A stretch of DNA of 61,853 nt, from NCBI GenBank assembly GCA_003249795.1, contig QKHZ01000245.1, positions 1 through 61,853 of the forward strand, in the 5' to 3' direction. Position numbers and translations under genes: made by a program. The stretch is from a bacterium. GTDB taxonomy: Bacteria > Planctomycetota > SZUA-567. Below the pieces are notes generated by a model that saw nothing but the letters and a program-made list of their open reading frames with translations, was not told the origin of the DNA and did not search any database. Below, piece after piece: positions 36,060 to 44,628 of the stretch; the stretch's first letter is position 1; each line of letters opens with the position of its first letter.

Positions 36060-36746
36060 ATGCACATGTCACAACTGTTTCTTCTGGTCGGTCCGGGCGA
36101 AAAACACGAACTGAGTACAGGCAAGACAACATGCGTTGGCCGCGCACCGGGAAACCATATTCTGTTGAATGACGCACTCGTCTCGCGCCGGCATGCAGAG
36201 TTCATGTTTGATGCAGACACTTTTTTTGTGCAAGACCTCAACTCAAATAACGGCACGTTTGTCAATGACGAACGCGTTGCCAGTAAACGTCTGAAGCACG
36301 GTGACCGCATCCGCTTTGGCTCGCATATCTACGAATACCGAGTACAAGCCAATATTGATGCGCAAACAGACACCGCATTCGACTGTACAGAAACGATCTC
36401 CGGTGCAAACGCTTCGGCCTTCCAGTGCCCGCGCGATGATTTCCGCGGCGTTCTCGGAACGGTCAAGCTGGTGGAACTTTGCCAGCTGCTGCAACTCGGT
36501 GTCCGGACAGGTTTGCTGTCCATTCAGGATGATAGCGGTAAAAAATCGCTGCTTTATTTTCTAAAGGGCGAACTGACTGGAGCAGAAAACGCGCAAGGCA
36601 GTGGCGATGGTGTAATCTGTTCCATCCTGCAGCTGACCACAGGGCAGTTTGTCTTCACCAACGGCGACTTTACGCCAGCGCAGCTTTTGAAAAACAAAAC
36701 ATCGTTCTATCTGCTTGATGCCATGCGCCAGCAGGATGAAACGTGA
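36060..36746 (+). CDS. FHA domain protein with C-terminal DUF4388
   Basis: The 228-residue protein has an FHA domain (about 5-95) with the phosphothreonine-binding pattern 'VGRAPGNHILL', 'SRRHAEF' and 'DLNSNNGTFVND'. A DUF4388 (PatA-type) domain follows (about 120-222; 'GVLGTVKLVELCQLLQL', 'LKGELTGAENA'). FHA domains read Ser/Thr kinase targets; DUF4388 is found in bacterial signalling proteins. AAAGGAG precedes the ATG. A Ser/Thr kinase encoded at 57066 is a possible partner. It is divergent from the corrinoid operon. Confidence 0.88.
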   Translation: MHMSQLFLLVGPGEKHELSTGKTTCVGRAPGNHILLNDALVSRRHAEFMFDADTFFVQDLNSNNGTFVNDERVASKRLKHGDRIRFGSHIYEYRVQANIDAQTDTAFDCTETISGANASAFQCPRDDFRGVLGTVKLVELCQLLQLGVRTGLLSIQDDSGKKSLLYFLKGELTGAENAQGSGDGVICSILQLTTGQFVFTNGDFTPAQLLKNKTSFYLLDAMRQQDET

Positions 36747-36775
36747 TTAAGCCTTACGATAGCAAACAACTATAA

Positions 36776-37009
36776 AACCGCGCATATTTTGCCACAGGTC
36801 ATAAACAAAAAAACGAAAGCCCGATCCAGCATCTGATCCGTCTGTGGCTGCAATACGCCGAGTACCTGCTGCGTGATCAGAACCTACGGATCACCGAGAT
36901 CGCTGGGAAGGTAGGCTATCCTGACTTTTATTATTTTTCACGCCTCTTTAAAAAACACACCGGCTGCAGCCCAATGGCATTCCGCAAACAACTTAGAAAT
37001 ACAGAGTAG
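36776..37009 (+). pseudogene. AraC-family regulator remnant (C-terminal HTH)
   Basis: An open frame without a start codon ends at 37009 and encodes the second helix-turn-helix of an AraC/XylS regulator: 'LLRDQNLRITEIAGKVGY', then 'DFYYFSRLFKKHTGCSP' and 'MAFRKQ'. The first helix-turn-helix and the sensor domain are missing, and an in-frame stop at 36773 blocks extension. It is a fragment left by deletion. Confidence 0.85.
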
Positions 37010-37204
37010 ACCTCTAATAAAACAACAACCCGCCATTTTTGAATATTCGACATCTTCACTTTTTTTTCTGTGTGACAGGATGAAGATTCGGCTTACGATA
37101 ATGGTATAGGGATTGCTCAATCTTTTTCGAAGCACCATCTGAAACCGGTTATGTCGGGGCCGATTTCGTTCACGTATTCGATCCATTTAAGAAAGGAGAT
37201 TGCC

Positions 37205-38161
37205 ATGCGTACCATTCTTCGCGGTATCACATTTATTTTCTGCTTCATCCTCGCGTCGCAACTGTTAATTGCTGAAGAAGTTACCGAAGTACCCTTCACA
37301 GAAGGCGGACAGCCGCCAGCTGCTGAAGACGGTTATGCGTGGTGCCTGATTACCAAACCTGCAACATTCAAGACCGTTTCCAAACAAGTTGTTGTTGCAC
37401 CAGCAGCGTCCTATCTTGAAACAGTACCGCCTGAATATGGGACAGAAACAGAGAAAGTTCAAATTGCTCCGGCTAAAAAACGCGCGATTTATGTTCCTGC
37501 GGAATGGAAAACAGAAACATTCAAACAACTGGTTGAAGATGCCCACACGGAATACAAAATCGTTCCGCCTGTGTACGAGTGGGTTGACGTATCCGTCGAA
37601 GTTGCGCCTGCCTATAACGACGCAACGTACAAAGCAGCACAGTATGAAATGAAAACGACCGAGATTGAAGTCAAACCTGACCGCGCGATTCCGCACAAAG
37701 CACAGTGCACAAAAGGCAACACCTGCTATAGCGTTTGCCATTGTCCGGCTGAAAAAGCAAAGTTGATGGTCGAAACGCTGAAAGAAGACGGCTCGGTTGA
37801 GTCAGTTCCCGTTGCACCTGTCATGGATTCGATCCGCTACCGCAAACTGATCAACGACGCCCATGTCGAAGAAGTGAAGGTCGAAGCCAAGTACATCGAC
37901 GTCACCCGCAAAGTGCTGGTCACGCCCGCGACTTATCGCTTTGAAGACATCGATGCGAAGTTTACCGATGTCGAAAAGATGGTCATGACCACCCCGGCCA
38001 GCCAGAAGACGGTTGAAATCCCTGAACAGATCCAGACTCTAGTCTCGACCGAACTCGACCAACCGGCAGCACGCGTCTGGCGTAAAATCCCGATGAAATG
38101 CTGCGACAAGCCGGTTGAGCTAATGAAGAAGTACGGCTGCATTCCGGGTGCCGGTGAATAA
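37205..38161 (+). CDS. secreted repeat protein with PA-containing beta repeats
   Basis: The 318-residue protein has an N-terminal signal peptide (about 1-22, ending 'LLIAEE'). The rest consists of imperfect repeats of about 25-30 residues with a core like 'KVLVTPATYRFE', 'KQVVVAPAASYLE' and 'KVQIAPAKKRAIYVPAEW'. A central Cys cluster reads 'CTKGNTCYSVCHC', and more Cys lie near the C-terminus ('MKCCDKPVE'). Similar V-x-V-x-P-A repeats occur in some outer-membrane and OmpA-linked proteins, but I cannot name a family. AAGGAG precedes the ATG. The following gene also encodes a secreted protein, and 'YGCIP' occurs in both (C-terminal here, residues 36-40 there), which hints at a shared element. 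Confidence 0.8.
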   Translation: MRTILRGITFIFCFILASQLLIAEEVTEVPFTEGGQPPAAEDGYAWCLITKPATFKTVSKQVVVAPAASYLETVPPEYGTETEKVQIAPAKKRAIYVPAEWKTETFKQLVEDAHTEYKIVPPVYEWVDVSVEVAPAYNDATYKAAQYEMKTTEIEVKPDRAIPHKAQCTKGNTCYSVCHCPAEKAKLMVETLKEDGSVESVPVAPVMDSIRYRKLINDAHVEEVKVEAKYIDVTRKVLVTPATYRFEDIDAKFTDVEKMVMTTPASQKTVEIPEQIQTLVSTELDQPAARVWRKIPMKCCDKPVELMKKYGCIPGAGE

Positions 38162-38282
38162 GAAACAACGGCATTGAAACATGCTAGGCAGTAACGTTTG
38201 ACTGCGCCGTCAACATTTCAGATACCACATTATCGCGTGCGGAGCTTGCCTTCACCGGCTCCGCACGGTTGGAGGTTTCACC

Positions 38283-39098
38283 ATGGCAAAAATATGGAAA
38301 ACCACCCTGCCGGTACTGCTGATCCTCTCGGTATTTTCATTCATCCTCAGCATACCTGCGCACTACGCACAGCAGACCCAGAGCCGCTACGGCTGCATCC
38401 CCAAAGGCGTCACGCTCGAAGGTGCCGCAGCCGGAATTCCTGAACTCAAAGAAGTCACATTCGACAAAACGGGCAACCGGTTTATTCTGAACGGAAACGT
38501 TCTCTATAACTCGCCGCTGCCCAACGACCAGATGGTTCTGATTCTGCGCGCGGTTTATAAGGACGACCGCCTCGGCGTTTCGTACAACATCACCAATGAC
38601 AACTCTGTCGTTTTCGGCGCACTCAGTTCACGTGGCAAAGTGACTGACGCCCTGACCCGTACAGACCTGTTACTGGCAGCAGTCATCTTCGGATGGGACC
38701 AGTATCTGAAAGACGTAACGCTGCCGAATGAGTATGTCCCGCAAAAAGTTCCGTCGGGGACCAATACTGTCGGCTTCTTTGTCTTTGACAAATATCTGTT
38801 CGCGGTCAAAGAGAACCAACTTGTCAATGTATCCTCAACCGTAACCCCGCACATCTTTCCGGTCGTCAGTACAACCGTCAAAACCGCGGGGTTCAAACTG
38901 GATGAGGACGCGTTAAAGCGGGACGACTACCTGACTCAGGAGCATCAGGCAAATCTACGCGAGATCTACGCAAACCTCGCCGCCTACAAGGCACTGGAAC
39001 CTGTTGCGATGACCATCAAGGTCGGTGAAGCCGCTTCGTTTGCGCGATATCTGCGGGACTCGAAAATCGAGTTGAAGCCGCTTCTCAAACAGATGTAA
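38283..39098 (+). CDS. secreted protein of unknown function
   Basis: The 271-residue protein has a signal peptide or N-terminal anchor (about 7-27). A mature part without recognised motifs follows, containing 'RYGCIPKGVTLEG' near the N-terminus and mixed alpha/beta sequence after it. GGAGG precedes the ATG. It lies 121 bp after the repeat protein and ends just before a terminator, so the two are probably one unit. No function assigned. Confidence 0.8.
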   Translation: MAKIWKTTLPVLLILSVFSFILSIPAHYAQQTQSRYGCIPKGVTLEGAAAGIPELKEVTFDKTGNRFILNGNVLYNSPLPNDQMVLILRAVYKDDRLGVSYNITNDNSVVFGALSSRGKVTDALTRTDLLLAAVIFGWDQYLKDVTLPNEYVPQKVPSGTNTVGFFVFDKYLFAVKENQLVNVSSTVTPHIFPVVSTTVKTAGFKLDEDALKRDDYLTQEHQANLREIYANLAAYKALEPVAMTIKVGEAASFARYLRDSKIELKPLLKQM

Positions 39099-39157
39099 TG
39101 AGGTACGTGCAGAAGAAGCAAGAAGCGCTGATGATCGTTTTACAATTAATTCAATAC

Positions 39158-39206
39158 GAAAACAGGTTGCCCGCCATATTCCCTTGGCAGCAACCTGTTT
39201 TTTATT
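39158..39206 (+). terminator. terminator after the secreted-protein gene, possibly bidirectional
   Basis: AACAGGTTGC (39161-39170) and its complement (39190-39199) flank a 19-nt loop and are followed by TTTTTATTT on the plus strand. On the minus strand TTTT follows, so it may also end the permease message. Confidence 0.75.
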
Positions 39207-39240
39207 TCGGAAACGTACTCAGCAATGAAATGAAGAATGT

Positions 39241-40863
39241 TCAGCTTCCGGTCAACCCGACAGCCATCGCCAACACCGTCATCAGCGCTGCAATAAGTCC
39301 ATACACAACCATCGGCAGAACGGTCTTCTTGATAATCAGACCTTCGGATTTTTCCAGACCAAGGATACTGCAGACGGCGACGATATTGTGAATACAAACC
39401 ATGTTCCCCATGGCTCCGCCTACAGACTGCAGCGCCAATACCGTCGTCCGGCTGAGACCCAGTTGCATTGCAACCGAGTCCTGAATCCCGCCGAATGTCA
39501 GGTTCGAGACTGTATTCGATCCTGAGAAAAATGAACCGAGTGCGCCCATATACGGAGCGCACCAGACCCACGCACCGCCAACATTCGAAGCGAGTGAACG
39601 GCCAATCAACATGACGCATGAATTCTCGCCCCCCATCATCAGGAGCTTGACAAACACAAGCGCACCCATCAATGCCATAATGGGATTTTTCATCCGGTGC
39701 CACGACTCGCTCCACGCAAGAGCCGTAGACTTTCGGCTCATACCCAGCACCGCGACAGAAATACCCGCAACCAGAAAGAACGGAACCAGAGACGGCACAT
39801 ACAGCAGCTTATGCGTCCAGCTGGTTGCCGTACCCAAAATGCCCTCAAGCGTCACCGACAACGACGGGCTGACCTTGAGCATACCGAATGAACCAAGAGC
39901 GACCTGTTTACCGCCGCTGCTGCTGCTGATCAACGCCTTGATCCCAAGCTGAGGAATGCGGGTAAGGATCAAGATCAGAACCGTTCCCCATAACGGGAAA
40001 AATGCGGAGACGACTTTCGGAGGCAGCGGGACGTGAGGAGCAGGTTCTTTTTCCAACCCGATATTCCGGCTGGCAAGCCATGCGGAAACCGGCAAGCCGA
40101 TAGCACCGCCCAGAATCGACGGGAACTCATAGCTAAACCACGACAGGACAAGATAAGGAATAACACAAGAAAAAACAGACAAATAGATATAAACAATATT
40201 CTTGCGGATCTCTTGCCATCCGGCGACAACCCGCAAGGCAAACAGCGGCAGCACACACGCCACAACCGTATGCAGCAGCGCCGTTTTTACACCAAGAATA
40301 CTTAATTCGGAATCCGTCAGTACAGGTTTTAGTGTCGAAAAACCATACCAGGTTGGCGTACCGACCGCCCCGAAGGACACCGGAACAGAATTGAAAACCA
40401 GACAGACCACCGCCGCCTGAAACGGCCGTACGCCAAGACCGACCAAAATCGGCGCGGCAAGTGCCGCAGGCGTACCGAAGCCGCTTGCACCTTCAATCAA
40501 AAAACCAAACGCCCACGCAACCAGCATCACTTGCGCAATCCGATTGCCGCTGATCCGGTTCAGGCACACACGGATCGTCTCCAGCGCACCACTGTGCTCC
40601 ATGGTTTTAAAGAGGAAGATCGCTCCCCACACGATTGAAATCGGCGTTAACGCCGACAACAGCCCGCCCAGAACGCTTGCATGGACCTGATTCGGATCTG
40701 CGCCAAACCACCCAAGTTTAATACAGTACATAATCAGCGCAACCAGCGGCAGCGCCTTCTGTGATGGCACCGAATTCTTGCGGGTCATGATATAGATCAA
40801 AAACAAAATCGGTGCGACACTAAAGAATAGGTCATTGGCGACCCACGACTTCACAATATCCAT
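39241..40863 (-). CDS. L-lactate permease family transporter
   Basis: The 540-residue polytopic protein matches the LctP/GlcA family of lactate and glycolate symporters. Family segments are 'GFLIEGASGFGTPAALAAP', 'FNSVPVSFGAVGTPTW' and a later 'GSFFSGSNTVSNLTFGGIQ'. About 13 membrane helices are expected. AGGA precedes the ATG. The IclR-family gene lies 85 bp upstream on the same strand and probably regulates it. Lactate is the likely substrate, but glycolate or a related 2-hydroxy acid cannot be excluded. Confidence 0.92.
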   Translation of the reverse strand: MDIVKSWVANDLFFSVAPILFLIYIMTRKNSVPSQKALPLVALIMYCIKLGWFGADPNQVHASVLGGLLSALTPISIVWGAIFLFKTMEHSGALETIRVCLNRISGNRIAQVMLVAWAFGFLIEGASGFGTPAALAAPILVGLGVRPFQAAVVCLVFNSVPVSFGAVGTPTWYGFSTLKPVLTDSELSILGVKTALLHTVVACVLPLFALRVVAGWQEIRKNIVYIYLSVFSCVIPYLVLSWFSYEFPSILGGAIGLPVSAWLASRNIGLEKEPAPHVPLPPKVVSAFFPLWGTVLILILTRIPQLGIKALISSSSGGKQVALGSFGMLKVSPSLSVTLEGILGTATSWTHKLLYVPSLVPFFLVAGISVAVLGMSRKSTALAWSESWHRMKNPIMALMGALVFVKLLMMGGENSCVMLIGRSLASNVGGAWVWCAPYMGALGSFFSGSNTVSNLTFGGIQDSVAMQLGLSRTTVLALQSVGGAMGNMVCIHNIVAVCSILGLEKSEGLIIKKTVLPMVVYGLIAALMTVLAMAVGLTGS

Positions 40864-40948
40864 TCTGACGAATTCCTGTATTTTACGACATTACAACGAC
40901 ATTAAACGAAAACGACATCCACCCAATCAAACGATTTATTCATGCCTA

Positions 40949-41704
40949 TTATTTCCGCGCGGCGCCGGTCAAAACAGCCGTCAGATTTGCCGCCGCTCGG
41001 TCAACCGACAGGCGCATCGCCTCACGCACATCATCGCCGGCGCGAAACATCGGACAGCTTGAACCCATCGCCGCAATCACATTGTTACCCGGCCCGAGAA
41101 TCGCATGTGCATATGCATATTGGTCTGCGTCATTGGACGACATCGCCTCGGCAATCATCGTCTTGCGGATCTGCTCAAACTCAGCTTCCCACTCCTCAGA
41201 CGTCTTCTTATGAACTTGATGTTTTTTAATACACTCCTGCCGACGCTCAGGAGACGCAAACGCCACCAGAATCCGGCCGGTAGCCAGCTGCAGCGCATCA
41301 TCCCATACCCACTGCGGATAGTGGATAGTCACCATATGCTTGCCCGGTTCAAACGCGACCAGTTTTGCCTGGCTTCCGATCAGCACCGACATTGATGCGC
41401 TCTCTTTGGTTTCTTCCGCAACCTGCGCCAGTACCGGCTGCGCCAGACGTGCCAGCATCGTCAGCGACGCGCCGCGTGCCAGCATCACAGCCAGCGCAGG
41501 CCCCGGCTGATAACGCCCCGATATGTTCAGCAGATACTGCCGCGACGACAGTGTCCGTAAAATATTATGAACAGTCGCTACATGAAGTCCGACCTTCTGG
41601 CTCAACTCACTGACGCCGATCTCGCCGGAATCAACAATACATTCCAGTATCGTCAGCGCCCGTTCCAGACACTGCACCGTATTTTCGCCGCTTTTTCCTG
41701 CCAT
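40949..41704 (-). CDS. IclR family transcriptional regulator
   Basis: The protein has 251 residues. An N-terminal winged helix (about 8-70) contains 'ALTILECIVDSGEIGVSEL' and 'LHVATVHNILRTLSSRQYL'. The C-terminal IclR effector domain follows (about 85-250), with 'LATGRILVAFASPE' near the ligand pocket. AGGAG sits before the ATG at 41704; the longer frame to 41746 has no such site. It lies directly upstream of the lactate permease on the same strand, so it is likely to control it in response to a carboxylate. Confidence 0.9.
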   Translation of the reverse strand: MAGKSGENTVQCLERALTILECIVDSGEIGVSELSQKVGLHVATVHNILRTLSSRQYLLNISGRYQPGPALAVMLARGASLTMLARLAQPVLAQVAEETKESASMSVLIGSQAKLVAFEPGKHMVTIHYPQWVWDDALQLATGRILVAFASPERRQECIKKHQVHKKTSEEWEAEFEQIRKTMIAEAMSSNDADQYAYAHAILGPGNNVIAAMGSSCPMFRAGDDVREAMRLSVDRAAANLTAVLTGAARK

Positions 41705-41918
41705 AAAGCTCCTGCTCTGACCTGTGTAACGTCCCTTATTGAACATGATCCAGTCTCACCGACCGAAGCCACTCACCCAGCCCTACCGACCAGTCATATT
41801 ATCATATCAGCCGCTTATTGTATTACAATAAGGATTTTCAGGATTAAGGAAATCTTTCCTGCCAAAGGCGAGAAGAAAAAAGGATGGCAGTACACGCATT
41901 AAACAATTTAACCCATGA

Positions 41919-41954
41919 AAAGAAAGCACCTTCCACGATATGCAGAAGGTGTTT
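41919..41954 (-). terminator. intrinsic terminator of the DUF5610-like gene
   Basis: On the minus strand ACACCTTC and GAAGGTGC form the stem with an 11-nt loop, followed by TTTCTTTTC, 34 bp after the stop at 41988. Confidence 0.75.
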
Positions 41955-41987
41955 ATGACAGTTATATTGATCTGATTAAGAGGAAAA

Positions 41988-43133
41988 TCAGGCAATCGCC
42001 TCGACGGTCTCTGACGATTCCGCCTCAGAAGGAAGATAGATCCGCTTGCCCATCTCAATTTGCGCCGGATCACTTGCACCCGCAGTTGACTCCTCAGACT
42101 CCATATCCTCAGACACTTCATCAGCATCATCGACGACAGAAGTGGTTTCAAGCAATCCCGTATCAGTTGCATCCAGTGCAGAAGAATCACTATTCGTGGA
42201 ACTGTAGCTGTAACTCAGGCTGAAGCTATAGGTCGACTGAATCGAGAGCTGCGACCATGAACGTGACATGCTGTAGGATGCGGTCAGTGTGGCGTCGATT
42301 TGCCATGAGTTGTCGCTTTCATCAGACGACTCTATCGAAACTACAGCGTCATCGTCACTCGCTCCGGAAACAAAATCCTCAAGGCCCTGAAATACCAACT
42401 CATGCGTCTGATCAACGGTATCCTGCGCATATTCACTCAAATTTCCGAGAATATCCATCGCCTGATCAAAGCCCTTCTGGATGGCCTCACCGATATAATC
42501 TGCAAATGCCTGACGGGCTTCCTCAGTGTCACCCATTTCCTGATATGCGTCGCTCATTTCAAAGAAGCTGAGGGCAAAGTCGAGGATCCGTTCTGCTGTG
42601 GCTTCCGGAGAAAAATACTCTGAGAGTGATGTCGCGCTATCGGTCTGTCCTGCCCCGCCTGCGCCGTAATATGACTGCAAATACTCGAGACTTCCGGTAT
42701 ACGAAAACGACATGGATCTCGTAGTCGTACCGGTGGAGGTTGTGATCGATTGCACGATGCTGATATTCAACTCAACCATGACCTTACCCGATGAGATACT
42801 CTGAATATCTTCTTCAGATAACCCCATTTTTTCAAGAATCGCATCGCGGAGCGCAAAGCTGTCTTCCAGACTGTCAGACTCAGTCTCCACAACCGCTGAG
42901 GATTCATCTTCCTCTTCGGTTGCAATGTTTGCGGCGGCAGCTTCCGCTTCATCCGAAATCGTCACGGAATCCGTCTCCACTTCTGCCTCCGAACAGTCAG
43001 CGCAGCCGTCAACCTTGCTGGAGAGCTGATTTAGAAACGAACTGCCCTTGTTCTGATTCGATGAAGCGAGATTACTGAAATAACCGTATTCCGAATCCGA
43101 TGTGGTGAAATTCCCGATTGTTGTGAGGCTCAT
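41988..43133 (-). CDS. Ser/Asp/Glu-rich protein with DUF5610-like domain
   Basis: The 381-residue protein has a low-complexity N-terminus with 'CADC', then an acidic Ser/Ala/Glu stretch (about 45-85). A central domain (about 95-265) contains 'EYFSPEATAERILDFALSFF' and 'FADYIGEAIQKGFDQAMDIL', which match DUF5610. The C-terminus is Ser-rich and acidic. DUF5610 proteins are of unknown function and often lack signal peptides, as here. A GGGAG site precedes the ATG. The acidic, disordered flanks suggest binding of partners or export, but this is speculative. Confidence 0.8.
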   Translation of the reverse strand: MSLTTIGNFTTSDSEYGYFSNLASSNQNKGSSFLNQLSSKVDGCADCSEAEVETDSVTISDEAEAAAANIATEEEDESSAVVETESDSLEDSFALRDAILEKMGLSEEDIQSISSGKVMVELNISIVQSITTSTGTTTRSMSFSYTGSLEYLQSYYGAGGAGQTDSATSLSEYFSPEATAERILDFALSFFEMSDAYQEMGDTEEARQAFADYIGEAIQKGFDQAMDILGNLSEYAQDTVDQTHELVFQGLEDFVSGASDDDAVVSIESSDESDNSWQIDATLTASYSMSRSWSQLSIQSTYSFSLSYSYSSTNSDSSALDATDTGLLETTSVVDDADEVSEDMESEESTAGASDPAQIEMGKRIYLPSEAESSETVEAIA

Positions 43134-43315
43134 CCTGACTCCCTCCCTGAACTTTCCCTGATTTCGTTCGACACCAACATTATCGGACGCAAACGCCGCG
43201 ACTTTACTTATTTATAATATTCACAGAACACATTACTACAGAAGGCAATACAGCGCGCACAGCGCACATAAAGCCACTAATGGAAGGTAAAAAAAGGCTG
43301 AAATTTGGGGAGAAC

Positions 43316-44473
43316 TCAGCTGAGTCGGTCGCGGTAATCGGCGTAGCCAAATGTGCGGACAACATCAATGCTGTCGGTATCCGGTTCGTAAAGGGCAATT
43401 GACGGTAGGCGAACGCCGTTGAAGGTCGTGGTCTTGACCATCGAATAGTGGATCATATCGGTAAAGATCAGACGCGTACCGATTTTGAGCGGTTCGTCAA
43501 ACGAATACTGCCCGATCACATCACCAGCCAGACACGTCAGCCCGCCCAGTTTATAGGTATACTTTTTCTCCCCCGGTTGTCCCGAACCAACAATATGCGG
43601 GCGGTACGGCATCTCGAGAACATCGGGCATGTGCGCCGACGCAGAGGTGTCGAGGATCGCGATATCCATCGCGTTATGGACAAGATCCAGAACCTCCGCG
43701 ACAAGAATCCCGGTATTGAGTGCGACTGCCTCCCCCGGCTCCAGATACACCTGCACGCCATATCTTTCATGGATCTGATTGACGGTTTTGACCAGTGTCT
43801 CGACATCATAATCGGGGCGGGTGATGTGGTGGCCGCCGCCGCAATTCATCCATTTCATATTTTTGAGATACTTGCCGAAGTTTTTGTCAACGACCTGCCA
43901 CGTGCGAGCGAAGGCGTCCGAGTTTTTCTCGCACAGGTTATGGCAATGCAATCCGTCAATGCCCTCCAGATCCTGTCCCTCAAAATCACGGAGCATCACC
44001 CCAAGACGCGACCCTGCCGTACAGGGGTCATACAATGCAGTCTCCACCTCCGAGTGCTCGGGATTGATCCGGATGCCGCAGCTGACAGGCTTGCCGCTCA
44101 AACGGATCGCATCACGGTGACGCTCCCACTGGGAAAACGAGTTGAATGACATGTGATCCGAATAGAAGATGTAGTCAGCAATCTGCTCGGGCTTGTAAGC
44201 CGGTGCGTAGCTGTGGACTTCGCCGCCGAAAAGCTCTGCGCCAAGACGTGCTTCATCAGGGCTGCTGGCGCAGACTCCGGCCAGATAGTCGCGTACCACC
44301 GGAAAGGCTTTCCACAGAGCAAAGCCTTTGAGCGCTAAAAGGATTTTCGCATGCGTCTGGTCCTGCACCTGTTTCAGCAGCGCCAGATTCTTGCGGAGCA
44401 ACCCGAGGTCACACACAAAACAGGGCGACGGAAACCGCGACAGATCCACGTTCTCAACCGTCTTCTCAACCAT
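43316..44473 (-). CDS. nspC: carboxynorspermidine/carboxyspermidine decarboxylase
   Basis: A PLP-dependent fold-III decarboxylase of 385 residues that converts carboxynorspermidine (or carboxyspermidine) to norspermidine (or spermidine). The PLP lysine lies in 'ILLALKGFALW', the phosphate loop is 'MNCGGGHHITR', and 'YLEPGEAVALNTG' holds another conserved contact. AGGGAGG precedes the ATG at 44473. The synthase gene lies 155 bp upstream on the same strand, which gives the aspartate-semialdehyde route to triamines. A weak hairpin (44555-44581) in the gap could lower read-through. Confidence 0.93.
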   Translation of the reverse strand: MVEKTVENVDLSRFPSPCFVCDLGLLRKNLALLKQVQDQTHAKILLALKGFALWKAFPVVRDYLAGVCASSPDEARLGAELFGGEVHSYAPAYKPEQIADYIFYSDHMSFNSFSQWERHRDAIRLSGKPVSCGIRINPEHSEVETALYDPCTAGSRLGVMLRDFEGQDLEGIDGLHCHNLCEKNSDAFARTWQVVDKNFGKYLKNMKWMNCGGGHHITRPDYDVETLVKTVNQIHERYGVQVYLEPGEAVALNTGILVAEVLDLVHNAMDIAILDTSASAHMPDVLEMPYRPHIVGSGQPGEKKYTYKLGGLTCLAGDVIGQYSFDEPLKIGTRLIFTDMIHYSMVKTTTFNGVRLPSIALYEPDTDSIDVVRTFGYADYRDRLS

Positions 44474-44628
44474 CAGCCCCTCCCTTTCTCTTTTCCCGCA
44501 AACAATCAAAATATTTTACCGCAAACCGGATGATAGACCACTCACCATAAACAAGGGCTTTCTCCCAACCGGATCAAGCCCCTGCATTATCAAAAGATTA
44601 CATCCAACCGCATAGAAAAAAGCCAATC

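Noticed and set aside
43448-44149. 233-codon plus-strand frame opposite the decarboxylase
   Set aside because: The minus-strand frame carries PLP-binding motifs; this one does not.
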